From: Spirosoma oryzicola
GTDB lineage: Bacteria > Bacteroidota > Bacteroidia > Cytophagales > Spirosomataceae
DNA: 64,000 bases
Assembly (NCBI RefSeq): GCF_021233055.1
Contig: NZ_CP089538.1
Span: 5,224,501-5,288,500 of the forward strand
Direction: 5' to 3'
Both the position numbers and the translations under genes were made by a program. The notes below the pieces were generated by a model. The model made no database searches. It had not been told where the DNA came from and saw only the letters and a list, made by a program, of their open reading frames with translations. Positions 37,301 through 45,003 of the stretch are shown here, in pieces. Position 1 is the first letter of the stretch; each line of letters starts with the position of its first letter.

Positions 37301-39798
37301 CGAGCAACAAATCAGCGGAGTGGAGCTTTGCTATCGGAGCTGAACACTTACCTAATGTGTACGTAACGGCAACGCTTATTCGGGCCATCGACGGCGCTAA
37401 TCTACCCTTGACGGTAGCGCATGGTTTTGCTTCACTATCCGTGGAAGACGCCGACACCAAATTGCCCGTAACGATTACGGCGGCCGCGCAGTCTCGTTCG
37501 AAAACGAAGCAGACGATCCGAATCAAAACCGCCCGTAATGCGCAGGTGACGGTAGCCGTAGTCGATGAAGGAATTTTGCAGCTTAAAAACTTTAAAACAC
37601 CCGATCCACACGGCTTTTACTACCAGAAACGCGCGCTTGAAGTAGGCAGCCACGACTTGTACGCCTTGCTTTACCCTGAACTTTCGTTGCGGTCATCGTC
37701 AAGCGTGGGGGGCGACGGCTACGATCTCGAACGACGGGTGAATCCGCTCAGCAATGGCCGCGTAAAACTGGTTGCTCTATGGAGCGGCATTCTGGATGCG
37801 GGCCTGAATGGCGAAGCCGAGTTCACAATCGATATTCCGCAGTTTTCCGGCGATTTACGAGTCATGGCCGTCGCTTATAAAGACAACGCGTTTGGGTCAG
37901 CAAATAGCAACATCAAGGTAGCCGATCCGATTGTGATCAGTGCAGGCGTACCTCGTTTTCTGACGCCCGGCGATCAGATTGAATTGCCCGTCAATTTGAG
38001 TAACACGACCAAACAGCCCGCTGTGGTTACCGCCCGGATTAGCCTAACCGGCCCGCTTATTGCCGATAGCCTGACTACGCGGAAACTGACGATTCAACCC
38101 GGTCGCGAAAGTCGTAGTACGTTCCGAATCTCAGCGAAACAAGCGATTGGTCCCGGCGCGATAACAGTAACCGTTGATGGCCTGGGCGAAACGTTCACCG
38201 AAAAAACCGACGTAACGGTTCGACCAGCGGCTTCTTTGCAGAAAACAACCTTGTCGGGAGCAGTAGCCAGCGGAAAAACCACGACGTTGAAACTAGCAAG
38301 TGATTTTCTGCCCGGAACGGCCCAGGCAAGCGTTTCGTTAAGCCGTTCGCCGGTAGTGCAGTACGGGAAAGAGCTATCCTACTTGCTCGGTTATCCACAC
38401 GGCTGTATTGAGCAAACCATCTCGAAAGCGTTTCCGCAGCTTTACTTTGCCGACCTGACAAAACAGTTTGGCCCAAACACCTACTTCGTCCGCAACGGCG
38501 ATAGTGATCTGAATCCGTCAACCAACGTCAGACAGGCCGTTCAAAAAGTAGAAGGCTTACAAGCAGCAAACGGTGGTTTCTCGATGTGGCCGGGTCAAAC
38601 AGAGATCGATGAGTGGGCAACGGCCTACGCCGTGCATTTTCTGAGTGAAGCGCAGGAAGCAGGTTATGAAGTACGCGGTTCCGTCTTGAGTTCGGCTATC
38701 GATCACCTGACTACGTTCACGAATAACCCGTCTACCGAAAATGCGGTTACCTTTGACGAGTCTGGCGGCAGAACGGTAAAGAAAGTAGCTAGTCGGACTG
38801 CTATCTACGCGTTATATACGCTGGCGGTGGCCGGAAAACCGAACCGCTCGGCCATGAATTACTACAAACAAAACGCCGGTTCGCTAACCCCCGATAGCCG
38901 TTACCTGTTGGCGTCAGCTTATTTCCGGATTGGTGACACCCGCAGTTTCACAGCTTTGTTGCCGAAGCAATACACCGACAATACGACCAGTCGGCAAACA
39001 GGCGGTAGCTATGCGTCACCATTGCGCAACCTCGCTCTCGTACTTGACGCATTAGTAGACACCGACCGGGATAATCTGCAAATTCCGACGCTGGCCCGGC
39101 AGTTGTCCAGTGCGCTTCGGCAGTCCAGCTACCTTAACACGCAGGAAGCTGCCTTTGCTTTTCTGGCGTTGGGTAAACTAGCTCGTCAAACCGCGACGAG
39201 CACCGCAACGGCAACACTGGCGGCTGGCGGTGCATCGCTGGGCACCATGAACAGCGGGTTTCTCACTATAAAACGTGTACCAACGAACCAGCCGTTACTA
39301 CTTACAGCCAAAGGATCAGGTAGCGTTTATTACTTTGCTCAAAGTGAAGGTGTTCCGGTCAATCACCCCATTGCGGATGAAGACAAGGGGCTTCAGGTGC
39401 GCCGGACTTACCTAGACAGGGATGGCAATCCACTAAGCACTATTCGTCAGAATGATCTGGTGGTCGTAAAAATTACACTTGCCAGCGCAAACGGTCTGAA
39501 CGTGGAAAACGTAGTGATTACCGACCTGCTGCCCGCTGGTCTGGAAGTAGAAAACCCGCGCTTGACTGAGCAACGCGATATGCCCTGGCTCAAAAACCCG
39601 GCTAAGCCTGACCATTTCGATTTACGCGATGACCGGATCAATTTCTACACATCGGCGTCCGGAACCGAGCAAACGTTCTATTATCTGGCCAGAGCCGTTA
39701 CCAAAGGCCGTTTTGTCTTAGGCCCTGTATCAGCTGATGCTATGTATAACGGCGAGTACAGAAGTTACAACGGTGCAGGGGTAATCGTAGTGCGATGA
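34327..39798 (+). CDS. Bacterial alpha-2-macroglobulin lipoprotein
   Basis: The 1823-residue protein starts with a lipoprotein signal ending FLINC. It carries serial macroglobulin-like beta domains (MG2 near DRDIYRPGETIHF, about residue 600), a bait-region and an A2M domain (ALWSGILDAGLNGEAEFTIDIP near 1160), and a thioester domain with the motif GCIEQ (Cys1360, Gln1363), so the reactive thioester should form. A long alpha-toroid follows (about 1370-1650) and then a C-terminal bacterial domain (AYFR... to the end). It traps proteases that enter the periplasm. It is the E. coli YfhM type and lies just after pbpC. A terminator follows. The N-terminus has a cytoplasmic basic stretch (RSRILRFSRLLF). 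Confidence 0.93.
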   Translation: MRSRILRFSRLLFPVFILVFFLINCSRLPFNEVTVVGRNFDDEVQQTQNLTFSFNKNIGPTNQLDQWDSTQYVRFIPAVRGKFKWTSPNELVFSPAAAFDPATDYRAELTDDLLKRSDKKDLAISGDEITFHTPYLQLTSTESWWAKSRETGQPVAKTRLNFNYAVSAAEVAGKLTVLADEKKLAAQVSPSETQNNVALTLADAPALKNEQPLTVKLDKGVKVPNTAYTSKEVIEATGTLPSRYRIDIADVQTSFENTQGVVRVITTQELQPGELSQYYTIQPQVETSAELTENGFVIRGNFSETDTYVLTLTDQIRGTLGTKLDEPVTRDLFFGKMPASIQFANRKALYLSSNGARNVGLQIVNVPKVQVRIAKVYENNILNYLRSNRYEEYAPNANGEWKPSGQFNYGDDEPGDLSDVLVNKTIETTDLPKVRGVSALNLALPDAAQPNGNGNPFRGVYLVTVGSKDEAYMRASQLVSVSDIGLVARQTNDEILVWANSIRTAEPLQGVDITLISSNNQSVYTLKTDGSGFARFDKITEKAPGFKIALITARTTDSDFNFMFLPDTQVETSRFEVEGKRDNPSGFDAFVYGDRDIYRPGETIHFNTIIRSQTWQSVGEIPVLIRLLLPNGRELRVFRKTTNKQGAVTTDVPLDPAAVTGSYTIEVLNANNVLLTSQTVSVEEFIPDRIKVDLLTDRTSYKSGQTLTLSATALNLFGPPASDRAYEMELQLKRKVFAPKGFEDYSFTIPNETTFPKELRQGRTNANGQATERFQFPALYQDIGLLEGKLFVTVFDENGRPVNRLRRFDVLTQDTFFGIRLPDRYVATNAPVAADLIALDPAGTVHSSASALVEVIRYDYQTVIEKKNEQIRYTTKRREKTVYTNTLLFRAGKAQFRYVPTVSGEYEIRVRRAAGSGNATNYMATTFYAYGYGSTSASSFEVSQEGQVLMTLDKPVYQTGDKAKVLLKTPFDGKLLVTVERNKVLEHHWLTTSNKSAEWSFAIGAEHLPNVYVTATLIRAIDGANLPLTVAHGFASLSVEDADTKLPVTITAAAQSRSKTKQTIRIKTARNAQVTVAVVDEGILQLKNFKTPDPHGFYYQKRALEVGSHDLYALLYPELSLRSSSSVGGDGYDLERRVNPLSNGRVKLVALWSGILDAGLNGEAEFTIDIPQFSGDLRVMAVAYKDNAFGSANSNIKVADPIVISAGVPRFLTPGDQIELPVNLSNTTKQPAVVTARISLTGPLIADSLTTRKLTIQPGRESRSTFRISAKQAIGPGAITVTVDGLGETFTEKTDVTVRPAASLQKTTLSGAVASGKTTTLKLASDFLPGTAQASVSLSRSPVVQYGKELSYLLGYPHGCIEQTISKAFPQLYFADLTKQFGPNTYFVRNGDSDLNPSTNVRQAVQKVEGLQAANGGFSMWPGQTEIDEWATAYAVHFLSEAQEAGYEVRGSVLSSAIDHLTTFTNNPSTENAVTFDESGGRTVKKVASRTAIYALYTLAVAGKPNRSAMNYYKQNAGSLTPDSRYLLASAYFRIGDTRSFTALLPKQYTDNTTSRQTGGSYASPLRNLALVLDALVDTDRDNLQIPTLARQLSSALRQSSYLNTQEAAFAFLALGKLARQTATSTATATLAAGGASLGTMNSGFLTIKRVPTNQPLLLTAKGSGSVYYFAQSEGVPVNHPIADEDKGLQVRRTYLDRDGNPLSTIRQNDLVVVKITLASANGLNVENVVITDLLPAGLEVENPRLTEQRDMPWLKNPAKPDHFDLRDDRINFYTSASGTEQTFYYLARAVTKGRFVLGPVSADAMYNGEYRSYNGAGVIVVR

Positions 39799-39906
39799 TG
39801 TGTCCATAAAGCATACTATGTGTAGTTGTAGGTTGTGGATTGTTCATTTATCTCCACAGTTTTTAGGGAAATAGCTTCCCCACTTGTTCTTGTCTCCTTG
39901 CTTTAC

Positions 39907-39946
39907 GGCTCTAAAAACGGCATGGTACGTTTTTTGAGCCTTTTTC
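39907..39946 (+). terminator. Terminator after the macroglobulin gene
   Basis: GGCTCTAAAAACG (39907-39919) pairs with CGTTTTTTGAGCC (39928-39940) with one mismatch and an 8-nt loop, followed by TTTTTC. It ends the pbpC-macroglobulin unit 39 bases before the next start codon. Confidence 0.78.
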
Positions 39947-39979
39947 TGTAGCATTACCAACAAAATGACACTTAACGTT

Positions 39980-41260
39980 ATGGAAAGAAGAACATGGGTT
40001 GTAGCGGCCATGCTGGCAGCCACCACAAGTTTAACATCCTGCGCATCGTTTGAGAATTGGCTATATGGCGACTCAAAAAATAGTCGGCAGGACATGGTGC
40101 AACGAGATCGCACCAGCGATACGCGCGATTCACGTCGACGCAACGACGGTGACGATGATGACAACAAACAGGGTGGCTTGTTTAGCCGTCGTGATCGGAA
40201 CAACTCGCGTGACGACCAGATGAGTCGGAACGACTCCCGCTCTAACTCATCAGATTCTTACCGTAATTCGTATCGGTCATCGAATAATCGCAGCGACCGG
40301 CCAAGCCGTATGTCGGGCAGCGACTCTTATTCGTACAACAATCGATACAACGATCAATCATACGACAACCGCGATTCCTACAACGACCGGTACGATGATC
40401 GCGATCGTAACTCAGACAACCGGGATTCCGATAACTACCGTAACTCGTACAATAACCGAAACAATAATGACGACCGCGATTCTTACAACTCACGGTCTGA
40501 TTATAACAGCAACCAGGGTCGGTACGACAACTCAACCTACAACGACCGTCGCTACGATGATCGGGACTCGCGTCTCAACAACAACCGGGATGACCGAGAC
40601 AGCTACAACGACCGGCGTTATGACGACAGAAACAACCGGAACAGCTACGACGATCGTCGCGACAATGACCGCGACAACCGAAACTCGTACCGGGATGATC
40701 GGAATCGAGACAATCGGGACGATGATCGTGACAACCGGGGTGCTTTATCCAACTTGTTCAATCGCCGTGACGACCGGGACCGCGATGACCGAGACAGCCG
40801 ATCCAATGATCGGGATGATCGTCGGGACCTCGATGATCGGGACAACCGCCGGGACCGGGATGACCGCGACGACAAAAACAGCCGGTACAACGACCGAGAC
40901 AACAGATCCAACGATCGGGATGACCGTCGGGACCGCGATGACCGGAACAGTCGGAACAACGATAAATTCAGCGATGATCGGAAAGAGCTAACGGATCGCA
41001 TTTCGGAGCAGATGGACAAGATCGATGATCAGCTCAACGACGCGAAGGCCGAGGTGAAAAACGAAAGCAAGAAAGATCGTAAGGCACGCGAAGACCGGGT
41101 TAGAGATCTGGAAGATAAGCGTCGTCAACTGTCCGATTCGTACTATAAAGTACAGCGCTCAAGCGAAGATGACTTTAAAAAGGTGAAACGCGAAGCCAAC
41201 CGTGCCGTCGATGATGTGGAAGAAGCCATCGAAAAAATGGTTGACAAAGTTAAAAAATAG
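39980..41260 (+). CDS. Asp/Arg/Asn-repeat lipoprotein with C-terminal helical region
   Basis: Start ATG 39980 gives a lipoprotein signal MERRTWVVAAMLAATTSLTSC (Cys21); an ATG 15 bases upstream is less likely. From about residue 35 to 330 the protein is a low-complexity polyampholyte of DRDDR, DNRDSYN, RRYDDRD and similar units, with Asn, Ser and Tyr in its first half and almost pure Asp/Arg in the second. Residues about 330-426 become Lys/Glu/Asp-rich and heptad-like (ERISEQMDKIDDQLNDAKAEV type), a probable coiled coil. No known family is recognised. Positive and negative charges nearly balance, so it may form a hydrated outer-membrane coat or condense. The gene is flanked by terminators on both sides, so it is transcribed alone. 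Confidence 0.83.
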   Translation: MERRTWVVAAMLAATTSLTSCASFENWLYGDSKNSRQDMVQRDRTSDTRDSRRRNDGDDDDNKQGGLFSRRDRNNSRDDQMSRNDSRSNSSDSYRNSYRSSNNRSDRPSRMSGSDSYSYNNRYNDQSYDNRDSYNDRYDDRDRNSDNRDSDNYRNSYNNRNNNDDRDSYNSRSDYNSNQGRYDNSTYNDRRYDDRDSRLNNNRDDRDSYNDRRYDDRNNRNSYDDRRDNDRDNRNSYRDDRNRDNRDDDRDNRGALSNLFNRRDDRDRDDRDSRSNDRDDRRDLDDRDNRRDRDDRDDKNSRYNDRDNRSNDRDDRRDRDDRNSRNNDKFSDDRKELTDRISEQMDKIDDQLNDAKAEVKNESKKDRKAREDRVRDLEDKRRQLSDSYYKVQRSSEDDFKKVKREANRAVDDVEEAIEKMVDKVKK

Positions 41261-41284
41261 AACGCTATCTTAGGCGTAAGATTT

Positions 41285-41315
41285 GGACTGGTCGAATAGA
41301 TCAGTCCTTTTTTTG
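41285..41315 (+). terminator. Terminator after the Asp/Arg-repeat gene
   Basis: GGACTG (41285-41290) pairs with CAGTCC (41302-41307), extended inward by TC/GA after a mismatch, and is followed by eight T. A classical intrinsic terminator. Confidence 0.8.
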
Positions 41316-41347
41316 TTTTTGCTGTCAACGTCCCGGGAACGACAGAT

Positions 41348-41355
41348 TATATTTG
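41348..41355 (+). promoter_or_regulatory. -7 element almost touching a start codon
   Basis: TATATTTG matches TAnnTTTG exactly and ends only 4 bases before the ATG at 41360, so transcription would begin at or next to the start codon. A TTTTTG lies 26 nt upstream, longer than the usual spacer. Confidence 0.4.
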
Positions 41356-41359
41356 CGCT

Positions 41360-41872
41360 ATGGCACTTATAAAACCCGTTCATGGGATTTACCCCTCATT
41401 TGGCGACAACTGCTGGTTCGCCGAGAATGCAACCATCGTAGGTCAGGTCACAATGGGACGCGACTGCACTGTCTGGTTCAACGCGGTTGTGCGGGGCGAC
41501 GTGAATTCAATCACATTAGGCGATCGCTGCAACGTTCAGGACGGTGCTGTTATCCACTGCACCTACCAGCGCCACAAAACCACGATTGGCAATTACGTAT
41601 CCATCGCCCACAATGCCATTGTTCATGGTTGCACCATTGAAGACAAAGTTCTGATTGGAATGGGGGCCATTGTTATGGATGGAGCCGTTATCGGAACGGG
41701 CAGCATTATTGCCGCAGGTGCCATTGTTACGCAGAATACCATTGTACCACCCGGTTCAATTTATGCGGGCAATCCGGCTCGTCTGCTGAAAGCGGTTTCG
41801 GCGGAGCATGAAGAGATTTTCATGCGCACAGCTACTAATTATGTCATGTACGCAGGCTGGTTTAAGGAGTAA
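41360..41872 (+). CDS. Gamma-carbonic-anhydrase-like hexapeptide-repeat protein
   Basis: The 170-residue protein is a left-handed beta-helix made of hexapeptide repeats ([IV]-G-x-x-x-x type, from ATIVGQVTMG to IAAGAIVTQNTIVPPG). It has the family landmarks FNAVVRGDVNSITLGDRCNVQDG, IHCTYQRH and IAHNAIVHGC, whose three histidines match the zinc ligands of gamma-class carbonic anhydrases (YrdA/PaaY group). It forms trimers with a metal at each interface. Activity is uncertain because many YrdA/PaaY-like members lack the proton-shuttle loop of the Methanosarcina enzyme. The HupE/UreJ-like gene follows after 3 bases, so the two are co-translated or nearly so. Confidence 0.9.
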   Translation: MALIKPVHGIYPSFGDNCWFAENATIVGQVTMGRDCTVWFNAVVRGDVNSITLGDRCNVQDGAVIHCTYQRHKTTIGNYVSIAHNAIVHGCTIEDKVLIGMGAIVMDGAVIGTGSIIAAGAIVTQNTIVPPGSIYAGNPARLLKAVSAEHEEIFMRTATNYVMYAGWFKE

Positions 41873-41875
41873 CTC

Positions 41876-42493
41876 ATGGACGATTTTTTCATTTACCTTC
41901 GCCTTGGCTTCGACCATATCACTGATCCCAGCGGCTACGATCACGTTTTATTCGTTATTGCCTTGTGCGCCGTCTACACGCTTCAGCAGTGGCGACAGGT
42001 ATTAATTCTAGTGACGGCATTTACCATCGGTCACTCGATTACACTGGCGTTGGCTACGCTTCAGCTTATTACGTATAAAACTGAAGTCATTGAACTACTC
42101 ATTCCGATCACCATCCTGATCACAGCCATTACCAATTTCTTTTTCCAGGAGCCTGGCTACCGATCGTTGCCAGTTTCTCGGCAAACAAACCGTCCGTGGC
42201 GCTATGGTTTGGCCCTGGTTTTTGGCTTAATTCACGGCATGGGTTTTTCAAACTACCTGCGCAGTCTGCTAGGTCGGGAGGCCGACATCGTCAAACCGCT
42301 GCTGGCTTTCAACATTGGTCTGGAAATCGGTCAATTAGTGATTGTTGGTTTTATCCTGACGCTAGCCTACTTAGCGCTTAATTTACTCAGAACTAGCCGA
42401 CTACGCTGGACACTTATCTTGTCGGGTTTTGTAGCAGGAATGGCCGCATCGCTCATTATCAACAACGAGTACCTAGGTGAATTGATGAAGTAG
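41876..42493 (+). CDS. HupE/UreJ-like membrane protein
   Basis: This 205-residue integral membrane protein has about six helices. Its motifs GFDHITDPSGYDHVLFVIAL and FTIGHSITLALA, with FGLIHGMGFSNYL in the middle, contain conserved His and Asp residues typical of the HupE/UreJ family, members of which move or supply nickel or cobalt for hydrogenases and ureases. No hydrogenase or urease gene is near. The gene begins 3 bases after the gamma-carbonic-anhydrase-like gene, so it is probably expressed with it. That pairing could point to metal supply for the anhydrase-like protein, which is inference only. Confidence 0.88.
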   Translation: MDDFFIYLRLGFDHITDPSGYDHVLFVIALCAVYTLQQWRQVLILVTAFTIGHSITLALATLQLITYKTEVIELLIPITILITAITNFFFQEPGYRSLPVSRQTNRPWRYGLALVFGLIHGMGFSNYLRSLLGREADIVKPLLAFNIGLEIGQLVIVGFILTLAYLALNLLRTSRLRWTLILSGFVAGMAASLIINNEYLGELMK

Positions 42494-42598
42494 GCTGAGC
42501 ACCTTTCCGGATTGTCTTTTCCTTCCTCAAAATACAAATACGGCAAACCTCTTTTTTTTGTAATTTTAGCACTCCTATCAACAACTATAGCTTGATTT

Positions 42599-44977
42599 AT
42601 GCAAAAGATAATTTTGCTAGTAACGAGTTTAACCATTCCAATGTGGTTTGCTCGGGCACAAGCGCCGACGACGCAACATGCCAACACGCGTTTTGAACAG
42701 TTGGGACCAACGCTGCCTACACCGAACACATTTCGTACAGCATCCGGAGCACCGGGAAAGGACTACTTTCAGAACCGAGCCGATTATGACATTAAAGCTA
42801 CGCTGGACGACACCAATCAGAAATTAACCGCTTCGGAAACGATCACGTACCACAACAATTCGACGGATGCTCTTCCCTACCTGTGGTTACAGCTTGATCA
42901 GAACCTGTTTCGCCCCGATGTAATTAGCAGAACCTCGCAGACCGGCGGCATAAACGCCGAACGGGGTGCTTCGCTACAGCAACTTACGGCCAATACCAGC
43001 CTGGCCGAAAAAGATTACGGTCAGAAAATTACATCGGTACGCGACCAATCGGGCAAAGCGCTTAAATACACGATCAATCAGACAATGATGCGGATTGACT
43101 TGCCCACACCCGTAGCTCCGGGCAAGTCCGTAACGTTCTCTGTTGACTGGAACTTTAAAATCGTTGACGCGAAAAGTGTAGGGGCTCGGTCGGGCTTCGA
43201 GTACTTTCCGAAAGATGGCAACTACATCTATGAAATGGCCCAGTGGTTCCCACGTTTGTGCGCTTACAACGACGTAAATGGCTGGCAGAACAAGCAGTTT
43301 CTGGGACGTGGTGAGTTCACGCTCATCTTCGGCAACTACAAAGTAGCGATCACTGCGCCCAACGACCACGTTGTTGGCGCAACCGGCGAACTGCAAAATC
43401 CCGCTCAGGTGTTGACCGCTACGCAGCAGAAGCGCCTGACCGAAGCGAAAAATCGCGGTGATAAAGCGGGCGAAAATCCTGTTCTGGTTGTTACGCAGGC
43501 CGAAGCCGAAGCCGCCGAAAAAGGCAAAGCCACGGGTACCAAAACCTGGGTCTACAAAGCCGATAACGTTCGCGATTTTGCCTTTGCCAGCAGTCGCAAG
43601 TTTATCTGGGACGCGCTTCAACCAACGGTGGAAGGCAAGCGCGTTTGGGCAATGTCGCTCTATCCGAAAGAAGCAAATCCGCTTTGGGGTCAGTACTCAA
43701 CGCGGCTTATCGCCCATACGCTACGCTCTTACTCACGTCGGACCTTTGCGTATCCATACCCAGTAGCATACTCCGTTCATGGTCCGGTTGGTGGTATGGA
43801 GTACCCAATGATGAGTTTTAACGGGGCTCGTCCAGAAGCCGATGGAACCTACTCCGAAGGCACCAAAAACTTCCTCATTTCGGTCGTTATTCATGAGGTC
43901 GGTCATAACTACTTTCCGATGATTGTCAATTCCGACGAACGGCAGTGGTCATGGATGGACGAAGGACTGAACAGCTTTCTCGAAGGTTTGGCCTGTCTCG
44001 AATGGGATGCAAATTTCCCGGCGCACGGCATCGACCCACAGTACATTGTGCCGTACATGCAGCTCGATTCTACCCAGCAGGTTCCGATCATGAGCAGTTC
44101 GGATAATATTCCGGGCAATACATTCGGTCCGAATGCGTACACCAAACCCGCCACGGCGCTTAACATCCTGCGTGAAACGGTGATGGGCCGCGAACTATTC
44201 GACTATGCGTTCAAGGAATATTCGCGTCGGTGGGCCTTCAAATCGCCCGAACCCGCCGACTTCTTCCGCACTCTGGAAGATGCCTCGGGTGTTGATCTGG
44301 ACTGGTTCTGGAAAGGATGGTTCTACACGGTTCAACCCGTTGACCAATCGCTGGTGAAAGTTGATTGGTATCAGGCCAATTCGCAGAATCCAGAGATCAC
44401 CAAAGCCGAAGCCCGCGCAGCCGCACAACGTCGACTAAATACGATCAGCAAACAGCGCGACGCGCTCAGCAAAGACGAAACCGTAGTATCGCAGGACAGC
44501 ACCATGCGTGACTTCTACAATCAGTACGACCCATACGCCGTTACCGACGAAGACCGCAAGAAATATCAGGCTTATGTGGCGTCCTTGTCAGCAGAAGAAC
44601 GGCTACTCGCTGAAGCGGGTACTAACTTTTACACCTTGTCATTGCAGAACAAAGGTGGTCTGCCGATGCCCGTAATCATCCGGATGGAGTTTGAAGATGG
44701 AACTGATTCGGTAGCTCGCTTCCCAGCCGAAATCTGGCGCTTCAACGATGTATCGATCAAGAAAGTAATCGCAACGCCCAAGAAAGTAAAGCAATGGACG
44801 CTTGACCCTTTCTACGAAATTGCGGATATTAATACCGAAGACAACTCGTTCCCACCGGTAGCCAGACCGACACGTTTCCAGCTATTCAAGCAGCAGGGAC
44901 GAGGCAGTAGCGCATCCAATCCGATGCAACAACAACGTCAACAAGCACCAGCCAGACAAGGCACTGGCCGTAATTAA
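42599..44977 (+). CDS. M1-family metallopeptidase (first tandem copy)
   Basis: The 792-residue protein has a signal peptide ending AQA and is expected in the periplasm or outside. The zinc site is HEVGH at 432-436 followed by Glu455 in DEGLNSF, the HExxH-18-E spacing of the M1 (gluzincin) family. The substrate-recognition GGMEYPMM motif lies upstream in place of the usual GAMEN. The N-terminal half is the beta-saddle region (about 60-280). The C-terminal part has a Glu/Lys-rich tail and ends with a Gln-rich, Arg-rich stretch. It is followed after 26 bases by a paralog of the same length, so they form one unit. The substrate is not known. Confidence 0.93.
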   Translation: MQKIILLVTSLTIPMWFARAQAPTTQHANTRFEQLGPTLPTPNTFRTASGAPGKDYFQNRADYDIKATLDDTNQKLTASETITYHNNSTDALPYLWLQLDQNLFRPDVISRTSQTGGINAERGASLQQLTANTSLAEKDYGQKITSVRDQSGKALKYTINQTMMRIDLPTPVAPGKSVTFSVDWNFKIVDAKSVGARSGFEYFPKDGNYIYEMAQWFPRLCAYNDVNGWQNKQFLGRGEFTLIFGNYKVAITAPNDHVVGATGELQNPAQVLTATQQKRLTEAKNRGDKAGENPVLVVTQAEAEAAEKGKATGTKTWVYKADNVRDFAFASSRKFIWDALQPTVEGKRVWAMSLYPKEANPLWGQYSTRLIAHTLRSYSRRTFAYPYPVAYSVHGPVGGMEYPMMSFNGARPEADGTYSEGTKNFLISVVIHEVGHNYFPMIVNSDERQWSWMDEGLNSFLEGLACLEWDANFPAHGIDPQYIVPYMQLDSTQQVPIMSSSDNIPGNTFGPNAYTKPATALNILRETVMGRELFDYAFKEYSRRWAFKSPEPADFFRTLEDASGVDLDWFWKGWFYTVQPVDQSLVKVDWYQANSQNPEITKAEARAAAQRRLNTISKQRDALSKDETVVSQDSTMRDFYNQYDPYAVTDEDRKKYQAYVASLSAEERLLAEAGTNFYTLSLQNKGGLPMPVIIRMEFEDGTDSVARFPAEIWRFNDVSIKKVIATPKKVKQWTLDPFYEIADINTEDNSFPPVARPTRFQLFKQQGRGSSASNPMQQQRQQAPARQGTGRN

Positions 44978-45003
44978 CCCAAGCGTTTAACTTAAAATCT
45001 ACT

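Noticed and set aside
40395..40991. Thr/Met-rich frame in another phase of the Asp/Arg-repeat gene
   Set aside because: It is a by-product of the short repeats in the main frame; it has no signal, and the main frame has a lipoprotein signal and terminators on both sides.
40100..41000. CRISPR-like array
   Set aside because: The repeats are short, imperfect and continuous within a coding frame, with no constant repeat-spacer spacing and no cas gene.
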